From assembly GCF_963675165.1 (NCBI RefSeq), contig NC_087389.1, positions 6,062,621 through 6,126,620 of the forward strand: DNA of 64,000 bases. The letters are read 5' to 3'. Shown here one piece after another: positions 1-11,168 of the stretch. How positions within the stretch are numbered: the stretch's first letter is position 1; every line of letters starts with the position of its first letter. Source of the DNA: Halichondria panicea. Taxonomy: Eukaryota > Porifera > Demospongiae > Suberitida > Halichondriidae. The notes beneath the pieces were generated by a model. The model was not told the DNA's origin, did not search any database, and saw nothing but the letters and a program-made list of their open reading frames with translations. A program made the translations under genes and the position numbers.

Positions 1-558
1 GGGGGTACGATTGGAGGATCGTTTAGGGGTAGTGGGTGGTTCAGGGGGCGCCTTCCGCACAGGTACTTGACCCCTGCTGGGGGGAGGGGGTTGATAATTA
101 GCACAAGAATAATAAGAAGCACTAACAAGCTGCTTTGTAGCTACGTACATGTAGCTAGCTGCTGGTAATAATTGTTTTTGGCTGCCACGTGCAGAAATGC
201 TAGAGTCAAAGTTCACTGAGGCTACTATTTGAGACTGAACTACGAATATTTTACCCCCCGAAAATTACCGGCTATACGGTAGACACTAGCAGTAGCAATT
301 CTCCCAGTGACACACTCTCATACAGACTTGCACACACACCACCATACACACACACTACACAATCACTAATTAAAGGCCCTCCACTTACATAGCGAGCTGC
401 TCGGCCATGTGTGTCAGTTCTCCAGAGAGTGCCCAACAAGTCTCGTACATCATGAGATAGAGGACACAGATATTCTGACCCATAACATCGGCCCAATCCA
501 CCGGCCTCTGGTTCTCCCTGTCCGTGTGGACCATGCTGTAGCCAAAGTCCATGAGCAG

Positions 559-595
<37 letters not shown>

Positions 596-1371
596 CTGTG
601 TGTGTGTGTGTGTGGGTGGTGTGTGTGTGTGTGTGTGTATGTGTGTGTGGGTGTGTGTGGGTGGTGTGTGTGTATGTGTGGGTGTGTGTGTGGGTGGTGT
701 GTGTGTATGTGTGTGTGGGTGTGTGTGTGTGTGGGTGGGTGTGTGTGTGTGTGTGGGTGGTGTGTGTGTGTGGGGAGTGATACAGAAACTAAATAACCAA
801 AAATATGATATTCAGTTATCGTAGCTACAGTAGCTATGCAATCGAAACTTAAGTTATGGAGCCACTGGAGGTGACTATAAATATACTAGCTTATGTTTTA
901 TTATCCCTGGGCTTACGTTATTGGTCTCACTTGTTAAGTTGGATTTGGCCGAATATAGTCAGCTACAGAATGCACTTTTATTGTGTGTAACTGCTCTAAC
1001 CAGGCTAAACTTAAGTATGGCAGTCTAAATTAGCGACTAAATGTCAGTGTCAAACGGACAACCAGTAACTGCCTATTAGTCCCTGTATAGCGAGCATGGC
1101 GGGTGTGGTGAATGAGTCATCTGGTATCTGCAGTGCGGAGGAGGGCAGTCCACTCTCCACTAGGAACTGTATGATGGGCAGGCGGCCATGGAGGGCAGTC
1201 TTGTGGGCCAGACTGAAGTGGTGCTCGTTACTAGAATAGTGAAATCCTCGAGCTCTTTGAGAGGACAGGCATCCAGTTTAGCCCTCATACCTGCAGTGGG
1301 AAAACAAGAGTCTCAATTAAAGTGGATTAATCAATACATGTATAGGTACAGTGTAGGCAGGCTTGTGTACT
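1..1371 (-). pseudogene. Synphilin-1-like gene, partial copy A1
   Basis: This is a fragment of the ankyrin/coiled-coil gene best seen at 28.3-32.1 kb and 5.0-8.2 kb. From the left edge it contains the end of the proline-rich exon (about 1-90), the exon with LLMDFGYSMVHTDRENQ and the helix CVHYLMMYETCWALSGEL-like segment (about 390-560), and an ankyrin exon with FLVESGLPSSALQIPDDS (about 1095-1230). The coiled-coil exon that should lie between the first two is missing: sequence jumps from the proline-rich intron straight to the following intron. The helix after the ankyrin repeats matches the position of the GHTLCSRYLVVVETC segment of synphilin-1 as remembered. It is cut by the window edge and lacks both ends, so it is probably non-functional. 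Confidence 0.5.
560..776. repeat. (GT)n microsatellite
   Basis: About 215 bases of almost uninterrupted GT/GGGT, directly at the 3' splice side of a synphilin-like exon. The equivalent intron of every other copy (6838-6955, 31300-31400) also holds a GT tract, so it was part of the duplicated unit. Open frames through it are low-complexity artefacts. Confidence 0.95.
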
Positions 1372-1489
1372 AAGAGGCGCTGTATGATAGGAGTGAGGGG
1401 GGAGAAGGTTCGGGTCATACCACCACCACGTTTACGAGCCTCTCCATTAGCATTCATACGCTGAGCTACTGACGTCATCTGCTTCCTGT

Positions 1490-1736
1490 GTGTGTGTGTG
1501 TGGGAGGTGTGTGGTGGGAGGGTGTGTGTGTGCAAGTGTGTGTGTGGGGGGGAGGGTGTGTGTGTGCGAGGGTATGCGTGTGAGTGTGTGTGTGGTGGGA
1601 GGGTGTGTGTGTGTGTGTGTGGTGGGAGGGTGTGTGCAAGTGTGTGTGTGTGTAGGGAGGGTGTGTGTGTGCGAGGGTGTGCGTGTGAGTGTGTGTGTGT
1701 GGGTGGTGCAGTCATAGTGTGTGTGTGTGTGATAGT
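1490..1736. repeat. GT-rich microsatellite
   Basis: GT repeats interrupted by GGGAGG motifs. The same compound microsatellite occurs at 29077-29235 and, reduced, at 4455-4595 and 42345-42745, always next to the same synphilin-like intron. Confidence 0.9.
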
Positions 1737-1820
1737 GTGTGTATAGGTACCTAGTTATAATTCAAACGGACATGTTACAGTAGTTTCAGCAGCCATAACT
1801 TTAGTACTGTGACCCCAATT

Positions 1821-2006
1821 TATGATTTTGTGAAAGCTTAGAAAGAGACCTTTCAAATGATGTATTTCAATCCAATATTTAGATGTGGTCATAATTCAAC
1901 TTTGAACCCTGGGCTATTATTACATGGTATCGTGCTAAATCTGTCATCTCCCAAATATCTGGTACCATTTGAAAGGTCTTTTTCTAAGCTTTCGGAAAAT
2001 CATAAA
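1821..2006. repeat. Hairpin-forming intron repeat, copy 1 of 4
   Basis: An arm of about 39 bases at 1821-1860 (core AAAGCTTAGAAAGAGACC) is the reverse complement of 1966-2004 (core GGTCTTTTTCTAAGCTTT), with about 105 bases between. The unit recurs at about 4690-4880, 29345-29540 and 42845-43035. It sits inside the last introns of the synphilin-like copies, so it may have been copied with them rather than moved independently. Confidence 0.75.
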
Positions 2007-2460
2007 ATTGGATTCACGGAATTCAAGTTATGGCGACTGAACGAGTCCACTAACCAATTGATTAAACGGGGGACATGTACATGTAGTACATACCTGCACA
2101 TTAATTTATACTATTCACTCACTCTAACACTTCTTGGGGGGTGGCTGTTCCATAGTCAATGGTATTATGGTCCTCCCCTTTATCTGCCGCCTCATGACCT
2201 CTGTTCTTTGACCCTGGCGACCTCTTCTTAGCAGCAGGATCCGGGGGTACGGGGGGGGGGGGGGGGGGGGGGCGATTGGAGGATCGTTTAGGCGTAGTGG
2301 GTGGTTCAGGGGGCACCTTCCGCACAAGTACTTGACCCCTGCTGGGGGGAGGGGTTGATTAAACGGGGGACATTTTACATTCTTGCTTTGAACACTTTTC
2401 TCTTTCTTTTCTGATCCACGTGGCACCATCAGCAAAACTCAAAAGTAGAGAGGGAGCTGA

Positions 2461-2540
2461 GGGGGAGGGGCTGGTGTTTTATTCATTTCCCTTTAGCCTA
2501 TGAAGGGAAATGAATAAAACACCAGCCCCGCCCCCTCCCA
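2461..2540. repeat. Palindromic repeat, family P1
   Basis: Left arm 2461-2493 and right arm 2503-2538 are inverted copies built around GGTGTTTTATTCATTTCCCT, with a short loop. A second full palindrome lies at about 22866-22945 and a single arm at about 34728-34769. No coding capacity. It behaves like a foldback element or MITE. Confidence 0.8.
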
Positions 2541-2728
2541 CTAATTAATTGTCTCTCAAGAACTTATGACAATGACAATTTATATATATATAGCACTATT
2601 GATGATGAACAACAGACAATTAATGTCCAAAATTGTAGACCACAGTCAATAATTGTATCAAATGATCACTTGAGGACAACACAATGAATGAGGTATAATT
2701 ATACAAAAACAAAGTGTGTAAATTATGT

Positions 2729-2828
2729 TCAGTTCAAGTCCAGGAAGCAGCTGTCACAGACTCTGACCAACTTCTTTGAGGAGGGCAGCTGGGTGCTTTG
2801 TGAAGTGCACTGTTGGCAGAATATCATC
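2729..2828 (-). pseudogene. FYVE-domain terminal exon, copy 1
   Basis: A 100-base exon with acceptor CAG at its 5' side and a TGA stop. It encodes [20 protein letters not shown] followed by VCDSCFLDLN. The pattern CxxC, then an RVCxxC at the end, is the C-terminal zinc-ligand half of a FYVE finger, which binds PtdIns3P on endosomes. No other exon of the protein is seen upstream here, so this copy is an isolated terminal exon. Near-identical copies lie at 18494-18593 and 42237-42339. Confidence 0.6.
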
Positions 2829-2972
2829 CTGTGTGTGTGTGTGTGTGTGGGTGGGTGTGTGGGTGGGTGTGTGTGGGTGTTAGGGTGTGTGTGGGTGGGT
2901 GGGTGAGAGTGGGTGTGTGTGTGTGTGCTGTGTGTGTGTGTGTGTGTGTGCTGTGTGTGTGTGTGTGTGTGG
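2829..2972. repeat. (GT)n microsatellite next to the FYVE exon
   Basis: GT and GGGT repeats abut the acceptor of the FYVE exon. The same arrangement is seen at 18594-18668 and 42340-42535. Confidence 0.9.
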
Positions 2973-3153
2973 CTAAATCTGACCTTGAGGGAGGCTTAAT
3001 TTATAAGGCCTAGGAACAGGCCTGTATTGTCTGGGCCAGGTTTTGTGGTGGTAGTATCTGATAATGGGGATGGGTCTATGTGGTTCTTGTACTATGGTTG
3101 CACCAAAGATCAAAGGCTTCAGTTGTAGTTTATACTACTTATACAACCTGTCT

Positions 3154-3220
3154 GACCACAGCCATGGTATATGGCTGTTATACCCTAGTGTATAACAGCC
3201 ATATACCATGGCTTGTGGTC
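3154..3220. repeat. Near-perfect hairpin
   Basis: Arms of 30 bases (3154-3183 and 3190-3220) are reverse complements with a single extra base and a 6-base loop. The core is GCCATGGTATATGGCTGTTA. No coding capacity, no flanking copy found in the window. Confidence 0.8.
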
Positions 3221-3299
3221 AAACTACATGTACAGCTAGAACTGAATACAGTATCCCACCTTTGCAACAAAATTGGGTTTTTTGACACACTGTTTCAAT

Positions 3300-3920
3300 T
3301 AAAACAATGACACACTAGATCTACTCAATTCAATCAATATTATAGCTAGAGAGAATTCAATACAAAAAAGGGTCTACTAATGTTTTAGTCAACATAAAAA
3401 GAGCCAAGTTCGAGCGATGAATAGTTCCAAAAAGGAGGCAAATTTGGAAGAACTCCGTGAACCGAACGATACTGGTTTGTTTGTGTTGCTTTTTTTCAAC
3501 TTTCAACATTGGTTGTCACAACCTGCTTATTGCATTGCTGCATGGGACCAGGAGCAGTAAGAAGGGTCCAGACTGCCAAGTGTTTCTCAGACTAAAGAGA
3601 CTGCACTGCACTGGGCCAGTACAGTAGGCTTGTGGAATGATATTTTCGGGTACATATTTGCACTCTTTGTAGACAAGTAGCACCAGTGTACTTTCTTGAA
3701 GTGCCTTCTATAAAGATGCAGAAACACAGCCTTCACAATTGCTTGCTTGAATCATAGACGCTTGCTTGAATCAGCCATCGCGCTTTTTAAAAAGATAGCA
3801 AATTCATTGCATAGCTATAGCAACAGTGACGTCAAACAGTAGTTATAAGCATATTCATTGAAGAAGCATGACAGGAAGTAGCTAAACATAGTAGTACAGT
3901 TCTAAACATAGTACAAGCCA
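3300..3920. other. Interval without a recognisable gene
   Basis: I see no convincing exon, RNA gene or repeat family member on either strand in this interval. It contains only short frames with frequent stops. Confidence 0.5.
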
Positions 3921-4056
3921 GTTAAACTATGGCCTCTCGTGGTATATTTGCTTTACACGCTCGAGTAATCAGATAAACCAACTCGGCTGCGCCTCGTGGT
4001 TTATCAGATTACTCTCGCGTGTAAATCAAATATACCACTCGAGGCCATTGTTTAAC
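3921..4056. repeat. Long inverted repeat, MITE-like
   Basis: Left arm 3921-3980 and right arm 3997-4056 are imperfect reverse complements of about 60 bases around a 16-base loop; GTTAAACTATGGCC at one end mirrors GGCCATTGTTTAAC at the other. It is non-coding and has the form of a foldback MITE. Confidence 0.75.
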
Positions 4057-4139
4057 TATAACTTCTATAGGTGGCAAGCACAATTAACCTCTAATTTTGG
4101 TTCTTAGAAATTAGCACAAGGCATTAGTCAAGATAGTAG

Positions 4140-4445
4140 TGTGTGTGTGTGTGTGTGTGTGTGGGGTGTCCTAAAATCCTTATCATTACACAAAATCACC
4201 ATAGAATGTTGCTATTCTAACAACATCCTGAGCAATGATGGCTTCCAGAACTTGTATGGTACTTTTTAGGGCTAATATTTTCTGGCTAATCTGCGAGATA
4301 AAATTAGACCCTCGACAATTCCCCGCTATAAGGTGGTATCAATGGTAGATGCTCTTATCTACTCTTGGTGGTATGGAAACTCACATACAAATTATGGTGA
4401 GGATTTGAAGTGGAGAATGGGCTGGGACTAGCTTGGATATACCAG
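4140..4445. repeat. Duplicated 300-bp segment, copy 1
   Basis: From a GT tract through a stretch containing TGCTATTCTAACAACATCC and ending near 4440, this segment is nearly identical to 19262-19575. At 4440 it joins directly to a synphilin-like intron microsatellite, so this is a duplication breakpoint that replaces the exon expected there. Confidence 0.8.
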
Positions 4446-4991
4446 CAGATGTGGTGGGAGGGTGTGTGTGTGTGGAGGGGGGCGCAGTCATAGTGTGTGT
4501 GTGTGTGTGTGATGTGTGGTGTGTGTGTGTGGGGGGGCGCAGTCATAGTGTGTGTGTGTGTGTGTGGTGTGGTGTGTGCAGTCATAGTGTGTGTATAGGT
4601 ACCTAGTTATAATTCAAGCACGGACATGTTACAGTAGTTGAACATCTTTCAGCAGCCATAACTTTAGTGCTTTGACCCCAATTTTAAAAATTTGATGATT
4701 TTCTGAAAGCTTAGAAAGTGACCTTTCAAATGATGTATTTCAATCCAATATTTAGACGTGGCCATAATTCAACTTTGAACCATGGGCTATTATTACATGG
4801 TATCGTGCTAAATCTGTCATCTCCCAAATATCTGGTACCATTTGAAAGGTCTTTTTCTAAGCTTTCGGAAAATCATAAAATTGGATCCACGGAATTCAAG
4901 TTATGGCGACTGAACGAGTCCACTAACCAATTGATTAAACGGGGGACATGTACATGTAGTACATACCTGCACATTAATTTATACTATTCAC

Positions 4992-6902
4992 TCACTCTAA
5001 CACTTCTTGGGGGGTGGCTGTTCGATAGTCAATGGTATTATGGTCCTCCCCTTTATCTGCCGCCTCATGACCTCTGTCCTTTGACCCTCGTGACCTCTTC
5101 TTAGCAGCAGGATTCGGGGGTACAGGGGGCCGATTGGAGGATCGTTTAGGGGAGGTGGGTGGTTCAGGGGGTGCCTTCCGCACAGGTACCTGACCCCTGC
5201 TGGGGGGAGGGGGTTGATAATTCACTTTTTGCATCATTTGATAGGATATAAAGAGAGCTACAGAAAACTCTATTTATGACAATTACCGTATATGCTTGAC
5301 AGAAGCCGCGGCTACTAAATGTTTCATTTTGCTGGAAGAGGAGGCTACAATTCAAGAGAGGACACGTACTGTTCAAGAGCGGCGTTTATTAGCTCCAAAA
5401 TATTTAGTTTGTCATTAAATTGTTGTTTATAAACTTGAACTCTGTCATGAGAAAGACTTTGTGAAGCACTAACAAGCTGCTACTTGTATCTACGTACATG
5501 TAGCTAGCTGCTGGTAATAATTGTTTTTGGCTGCCACGTGCAGAAATGCTAGAGTCAAAGTTCACTGAGGCTACTATTTGAGAGCGACTACTAAATATTT
5601 CATTTTGCTAGCAAGGGAGGCTACTATTTGAGTGCGGCGTTTATACAAGAGCGGCCTCTGATCGAGCATATACGGTAATACAAGAGTGCTCTTGTTTGAT
5701 AAAATTGGGTCAAATGGACCACGGATAATTACTAACTTTGGGCACAAAATAATTTCTGAGACACACCCACGGTTATATATACGAACACAAGGAAATAATT
5801 ACGTGTGTAGAATAATCATTACAGAGTGATTGCACTTACTTCTTATTGGCTGATGGTGCAGTAGCCCCTCCCCCTCCAGTGGGCGGGGTGTCCTGGTTCA
5901 TGTGCAGTATCGATGCCATGAGGTCGACGTGATGTTCCGTCATCTTAGTCAGTCTCTCCTCGTGACTAGTCAACAGTTTAGTAATGGCAGATTCATGCTC
6001 TTTCTCTAGACTGGAGAATGCATCTCGTAACTGTCTATTCTCCTTCTGTACACTGAGGGGGTGGGTGGGTGTGGCAAGGGGGAGGGGCTTATTACAGTAA
6101 CAGTGCAGACAATTGAGTGGTGTAGTCAGGTTATCAACAAGGAACTATAATTATTGAAATCTTAGAAAAGAGTTAACTGCATGTACTAGAAAATCTACAA
6201 TAGCACCTTCCATAGTATATACTCAGTATTAGCATTACTCATGCTATTGAGGCTATGCTTCTATAAAATCATACTTTCTACCAAAATTTGGTAAAAATTG
6301 CCTAATGTGCTAATATCTTTGCCTATTAGGCTGGCATAATGCTCAATGCTCACCCGTACCTATTAGTCTCAAAATTATGCTAGCATAATTGGGCAAGGCC
6401 TATTGAACACTAGCTGGACCACGAATATTTTACCGACGAATGAAGCGACCTTGACCACCTTTACCTGCAGTGAAAGCAGCAACTACGAACATACTATCCA
6501 CAAAGTGACTAAATATTGCTCAACCACGAATATTTTTCCCCTTGAAAATTACCGGCTATACAGTAGACACTAGCAATTCTCCCAGTGACACACTCTCATA
6601 CAGACTTGCACACACACCACCATACACACACACTACACAATCACTAATTAAAGGCCCTCCACTTACATAGCGAGCTGCTCGGCCATGTGTGTCAGTTCTC
6701 CGGAGAGTGCCCAACAAGTCTCGTACATCATGAGATAGCGGACACAGATATTCTGACCCATAGCATCGGCCCAATCCACCGGCTTCTGGTTCTCCTTGTC
6801 CGTGTGGACCATGCTGTAGCCAAAGTCCATGAGCAGCTGTGTGTGGGTGGTGTGTGTGTGTGTGTATGTGTGTGTGTGTGTGGTGTGTGTGTGTGGGGGG
6901 TG

Positions 6903-6933
<31 letters not shown>

Positions 6934-8199
6934 TGTGCGGGGGTGTGTGTGAGGTAGGGGAGTGATACAGCTAGACTTAGAAACTAAATATCTAAAAACC
7001 AAAAATATGATAGCAGTTATCGTTGCTACAGTAGCTACACACGTTTCAGACTTGAGCAAGCACTTATTACACTAACAGCACACATCCACCCACCCACTCA
7101 CACATCCACCCACCCCTATAACGCAGCGTGATGCATGAGAGTCTCTCCCCCAGTGTCCCTCACTTGGAAGGGGATCTTAGCCTCCTCCACTAGCCATTGG
7201 AGACACCCCACTGAACCACCCTAGTGGAGGGGGGGCAATGGTAGTCAATTATTAGGAGACTGAACGCAAAATTGCAAAATAATAATTATTCTCAATTTTC
7301 AAACACAATTAATTTTATGATAGCGGGTTATTTTCAAGGCATTCATTTTTCACAGATTGCCCAACTAAACATTCGAGATTTTCGATGATATACAGTGTCA
7401 AACGGACAACCAGTAACTGCCTATTAGTAAGTGTGTTCCCTGTACCTGTATAGCGAGCATGGCGGGTGTGGTGAATGAGTCATCTGGTATCTGCAGTGCG
7501 GAGGAGGGCAGTCCACTCTCCACTAGGAACTGTATGATGGGCAGGCGGCCATGGAGGGCAGCCTTGTGGGCCAGACTGAAGTGGTGCTCGTTACTACCGT
7601 ACGTGTCCACCTCGTGACTGCTCAACATGTGATGCTATGTGGGGGTAGGACCATTTCCAGTCCAACAAAACACGAGAGAATAGTGAAATCCTCGATCTCT
7701 TTGAGAGGACAGGCATCCAGTTTAGCCCTCATACCTGCAGTGGGAAAACAAGAGTCTCAATTAAAGTGGATTAATCAATACATGTATAGGTACAGTGTAG
7801 GCAGGCCTTCATACTTGTGTACTAAGCAAAGCAATTAGTGAAGGAGCTTGTACATTAAAGAGCCCTAACAGATAGTTAACGCATGCATGGAACAATTGTC
7901 TAGTGTAGCATCTTCAGACGCCCATAACTTGTTACAATGATCTAATTTCAACCACTTTTGGAAAGCTATATAAAAGGAGCACTGTTTAACGTTACACACA
8001 CATGTACATTAATAAAGAGCCCTAAACTGAGCTACTACAATTAAGACAACTATCATCACCTGACAGCAACTCCCTGGCGGTGTAGAGGGAGCGAAATGGT
8101 TCCTCTGATGTATCTCTCTTACTCTCCTCCATCCTGAGTTGAGTGACAGTCGTCCATTCGGCTTCTAGATGGTGGTCACTGTGAAGGTCACTCTCCATA
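4992..8199 (-). CDS. Synphilin-1-like ankyrin/coiled-coil protein, copy B
   Basis: This is the most intact copy. Exons inferred in transcription order: a start exon 8199 to about 8054 (MESDLHSDHHLEAEW, phase-1 donor); an ankyrin exon about 7620-7450 (HEVDTYGSNEHHF, FLVESGLPSSALQIPDDS); an ankyrin exon about 7210-7125 (CLQWLVEEAKIPFQV, TLMHHAA); an exon about 6837-6667 (MDFGYSMVHTDRENQ, then a helix ending MAEQLAM); a coiled-coil exon about 6055-5838 (LEKEHESAITKLLTSHEERL); and a proline-rich basic exon 5199-4996 (PPEPPTSPKRSSNRPP). Phases agree across the last two junctions. The ankyrin repeats followed by a short helix and coiled coil resemble synphilin-1, an alpha-synuclein-interacting scaffold; the family match is inferred from memory. 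The 3' exons seen in copy C (KQMTSVAQ onward) are absent because another repeat joins at 4440, so the C terminus is probably truncated. Confidence 0.55.
6838..6956. repeat. (GT)n microsatellite
   Basis: GT tract in the intron upstream of the MDFGYS exon of copy B, homologous in position to 560-776 and 31300-31400. Confidence 0.9.
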
Positions 8200-8230
8200 A
8201 CTTAGGTCAAATGAACACGACTGTCTTTAA

Positions 8231-8603
8231 TTAAAATGTGACTGATTTAGGGGGATCACTCTCGAGTAGTGGTTCTTTCCACGTCTCCTCAATCTGACGG
8301 AGGCTCAGGTTGTCTTGGTGAAGTTTCTCCTCACCCACACCCTCTGGTAATGGCAGCTCGTATGTAGGTACCTCAATGTCCACCACTGAAAGCCTGCACA
8401 CGAGGATCACATGATCATTACTATACATACGGACATTGAACAAACGTACACACAACATAGAATGTTTAGGGTAGGTGTGATTGTGCTATAATGAAGGAGC
8501 TGCTTTCACCTGTCTTTTCTCCAGGCCTTGTCCACAACTCTCTCTCCAGGAGCCCAGAATTACGGTGTGCATAAGACAACTTGCTGTCCATGTGTTCAGT
8601 CCT
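8231..8603 (-). CDS. Terminal exons of an unidentified gene
   Basis: Two exons are supported by splice signals: about 8603-8513 (TEHMDSKLSYAHRNSGLLER, donor GTGAAAG) and about 8390-8231 (VVDIEVPTYELPLPEGVGEE, ending DPPKSVTF then TAA). The product is hydrophilic and acidic, with no motif I recognise. Its stop codon lies only about 30 bases upstream of the start codon of synphilin-like copy B on the same strand. Earlier exons were not found before the Death-domain exon at 8850, so this may be a truncated 3' end. I do not assign a function. Confidence 0.4.
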
Positions 8604-8849
8604 GTATTAGATTTGAAGGTGTCTTTGACTAAAAAGTAATATTGAAACATCCTTTCAACTCCTAATCAGAGTTGATTGTGTGGGTGTTAACGTTGCTAAG
8701 TACGTGTACATACTGCGCATGCTCAGTTCAACTTTTCACATTCTACCACAACAATGTATTGAAAAAAGCACAGCATCAATAATAAGCTCACACATTATAA
8801 TTACAGAGACACAAACAACATCAAAGTAAAGAACAGTTATTTATCAGTT

Positions 8850-9953
8850 TCAGTTTCGGTCCGTATTGTCTACAATGAATCTACAAATGTCTGTAGCAGT
8901 GTCTCCTCTTCTCAGTCCTATGGCAATTTCCACCAAGGCCCTAAAGGTAGCTCTGGAAGGATTCACTCTTTGCCACGCTCTCAATGCATGAGCCACTTCA
9001 GCTTGATTGCCATAACGACGTGTGACATCAGTTACATCACCGAGGTCGGCTGGGGTGAGGTTGAGTCGATCCAGCAGGTTGGATTGATTGACTGCATGAA
9101 GAAATAAAGACATCACTAAAATAACAATTTACAATTTTCGTGATAGTCTTATTAAGCACTAAAAATGACACACAGGCGAATAAAAAAAAATGCACACTGA
9201 AAATAGTTACCTACAATTTTCTTGACAGCTTATATCATTCACTAAAAATGGCGAATAAAAAAAAATGCACAAACAGTTACCTGTGATGCTGTCAGCCAAA
9301 TTGATGAGCTTCACTGTGGGCTTTTTGAGACCATCTGACAGGAGACTCCATGTTACATGTTGTGTACTCAGGAGCTTGGCCAACATTTCACGCAAGCACG
9401 ATACATTATCTTCACGACACTTGATATTGATGTTGGTGAGATCAGGATGAGTTAGACCTAGAGCCAATCCCAGATTGAACCAGTGAGGGCTGGCACTTTC
9501 ATGTAGTTTCTCGTAAACATGTTGTAGATCGGTGATTGTCAAAACCTGTACAAAAACAACAATCAACAGGGTTTCATTTGGTGAGGGTAACCCCCTCAGA
9601 AATACCTTCTAGAGGAAACTCAATGAATACAATTGAGGGGTTCTGGTGAACAATATTCTTAACAGGGCAGATATAGTAATGAATTCCTGGGGTCACGAAC
9701 CCTCTAGATATATACATGTCATCAACACCCTAATATCATACACGTGCACCATTTGCTCCCCTTGCCAAAATGTCAGGAGGATAAGTAGATACAAGATTTA
9801 GAGTACTGCCTACCTTGTGCACGTTCAGCAGGTGAGGAAATTTCTCCGCGATTAGAATGATGTCACTCTCAGGGATTTCTTGATCTAGTTGTTGGTCCCT
9901 CACTCCAGTCTTCTTACACACATCTTCCATTACTGTAACAGAGGACAATTCAC
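8850..9953 (-). CDS. Death-domain exons of COR-type sensor, copy 1
   Basis: Three exons form the C terminus of the gene whose core is at 11788-13899. Exon 9953-9814 (SSVTVMEDVCKKTGVRDQQL, then IPESDIILIAEKFPHLLNVH) supplies what looks like the first helix or two of a Death domain and ends in phase 0. Exon 9545-9281 (LQHVYEKLHESASPHWFNLG to LINLADSI) is a complete Death domain by itself, phase 0 in and phase 1 out. Exon 9091-8850 (LNLTPADLGDVTDVTRRYGN, HALRAWQRVNPSRATFRALV) is the remainder of a second Death domain and carries the TGA stop. The first and third exons together align with the single-exon Death domain at 35283-35629. Death domains mediate homotypic assembly of signalling complexes. 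The domain assignment is firm by pattern; the partner is unknown. Confidence 0.75.
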
Positions 9954-10544
9954 CTGAACATAACAAAGAAAAACAAGTAAAAATATTGGGTCAAAAAGTA
10001 ATTATTCGCGACATATATAATTATTATAAGCGACATAACAGCAACCAATGGAGATTTTTTAGGACACTGTTAAGTCTGAGTTGGCGCTACAATTACAGTG
10101 CAGCAACCATGCAGCTTATAGAGAGTAGATTACCACAACTGTGTGAGTGGCTGTACTTAAATTAATGTTGATAATTGTCTTTTGATTGAAACCTTTCTAA
10201 GAAATGGTGCTGATACCATTGTGTAGGTGAATGACCAAGCTACAAAAATGTTTCTATGGAAACACGAGGTGGTGGGTTTGGGGGATTAATAAGCAAATTG
10301 TTATTATAGTGGGTAATCGGTTAAAAGACTAACCTTAAACAGCTAAGGTCTCAGACTTCATAAGTTAAATGGTTTAGGTATCCTTTATGGGTCTACAAAT
10401 GTCCACAGTGTATATAATTCATGATTTACTGGTTTTTAGGTATACTTTTGGTTAGAGTAATAACTTCTGAAAAATTAATAGCTTCTATAATATTATAGCT
10501 TTCAAATTTCTGTAAGTAAGTTCACAGATAAAGGGGCTACATAC

Positions 10545-11133
10545 CGGAGTATTGCTGCTGATCACTCTTTCTCTCAGTCTTCATAAGAGTATCTCCCGTA
10601 GCAGACGATGGTTTTCCTAATTGAAGGGAAACATAATTATAATAATTGTTACAGTAATGAAAGCACCGCGGGTGCTGATGCCTCGGTGGAGCTAGGTGCC
10701 AACGCTACAAAACATAAAGCTGCTAATAGCATTCATTAATTTGCTGCATGCAAGCAGAATCCAGAGCAGAGTCCGGAAACTCAAAGAGTGCATGGGTAAT
10801 CATCGACCACGATTGTTCAAGTATAAGATTAATGGCAGCATCAGCAGAGCCTTGCAGCTCTCTTCTCACTCTTGCAGCTACCAATAGCTAGCGTTCTAGT
10901 GCAAGCTAACTACTAAGTAGAGTAGCAACACTCGATGAACAAGTTTGGCTATACGTGCTCTTCTGAAAAGGCTGCGATCGTATTCCAAGTATAAGCAAAA
11001 CTAGGCATAACTCGAGAACGAAGCAGTATTTTGCAAATCCATGAATTTAAATCCAAGAGAGCATGACTATAGAAACTGTTACTTGCACTGGATCGATCCT
11101 TGAGCAGCTGTAGCAGTCTACACACACACACAG

Positions 11134-11168
<35 letters not shown>

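Larger units (their letters stand above)
1372..2435 (-). pseudogene. Synphilin-1-like gene, partial copy A2
   Basis: A second fragment begins immediately after A1. It holds the exon encoding KQMTSVAQRMNANGEARKR (about 1375-1482) followed on the plus axis by a GT tract (1490-1736), the intron repeat (1790-2110) and the proline-rich exon (about 2124-2325, PPEPPTTPKRSSNRPP, then a run of prolines from a G homopolymer near 2250-2271). In the complete order these are the 3' exons, so A1 and A2 are pieces of two different copies placed side by side. The proline-rich exon is open here and ends at the same phase-2 donor as in the other copies. No ankyrin exons belong to this piece. Confidence 0.5.

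Noticed and set aside
272-496. Minus-strand frame MGRCYGSEYLCP (also in the 6556-7059 and 31012-31236 copies)
   Set aside because: It is a wrong-frame reading of the synphilin-like exon that encodes DWADAMGQNICVHYL in the correct frame.
551-824. Cysteine/valine-rich frames in GT repeats (also at 1490-1746, 2688-3013, 18453-18828, 29080-29262, 42316-42743)
   Set aside because: They are translations of (GT)n microsatellites and have no other coding evidence.
1857-2231. Plus-strand frame of 124 codons (also at 4718-5104, 29374-29763, 42938-43261)
   Set aside because: It runs through the hairpin intron repeat and the antisense of the proline-rich exon; it is open only because copies share the same intron.
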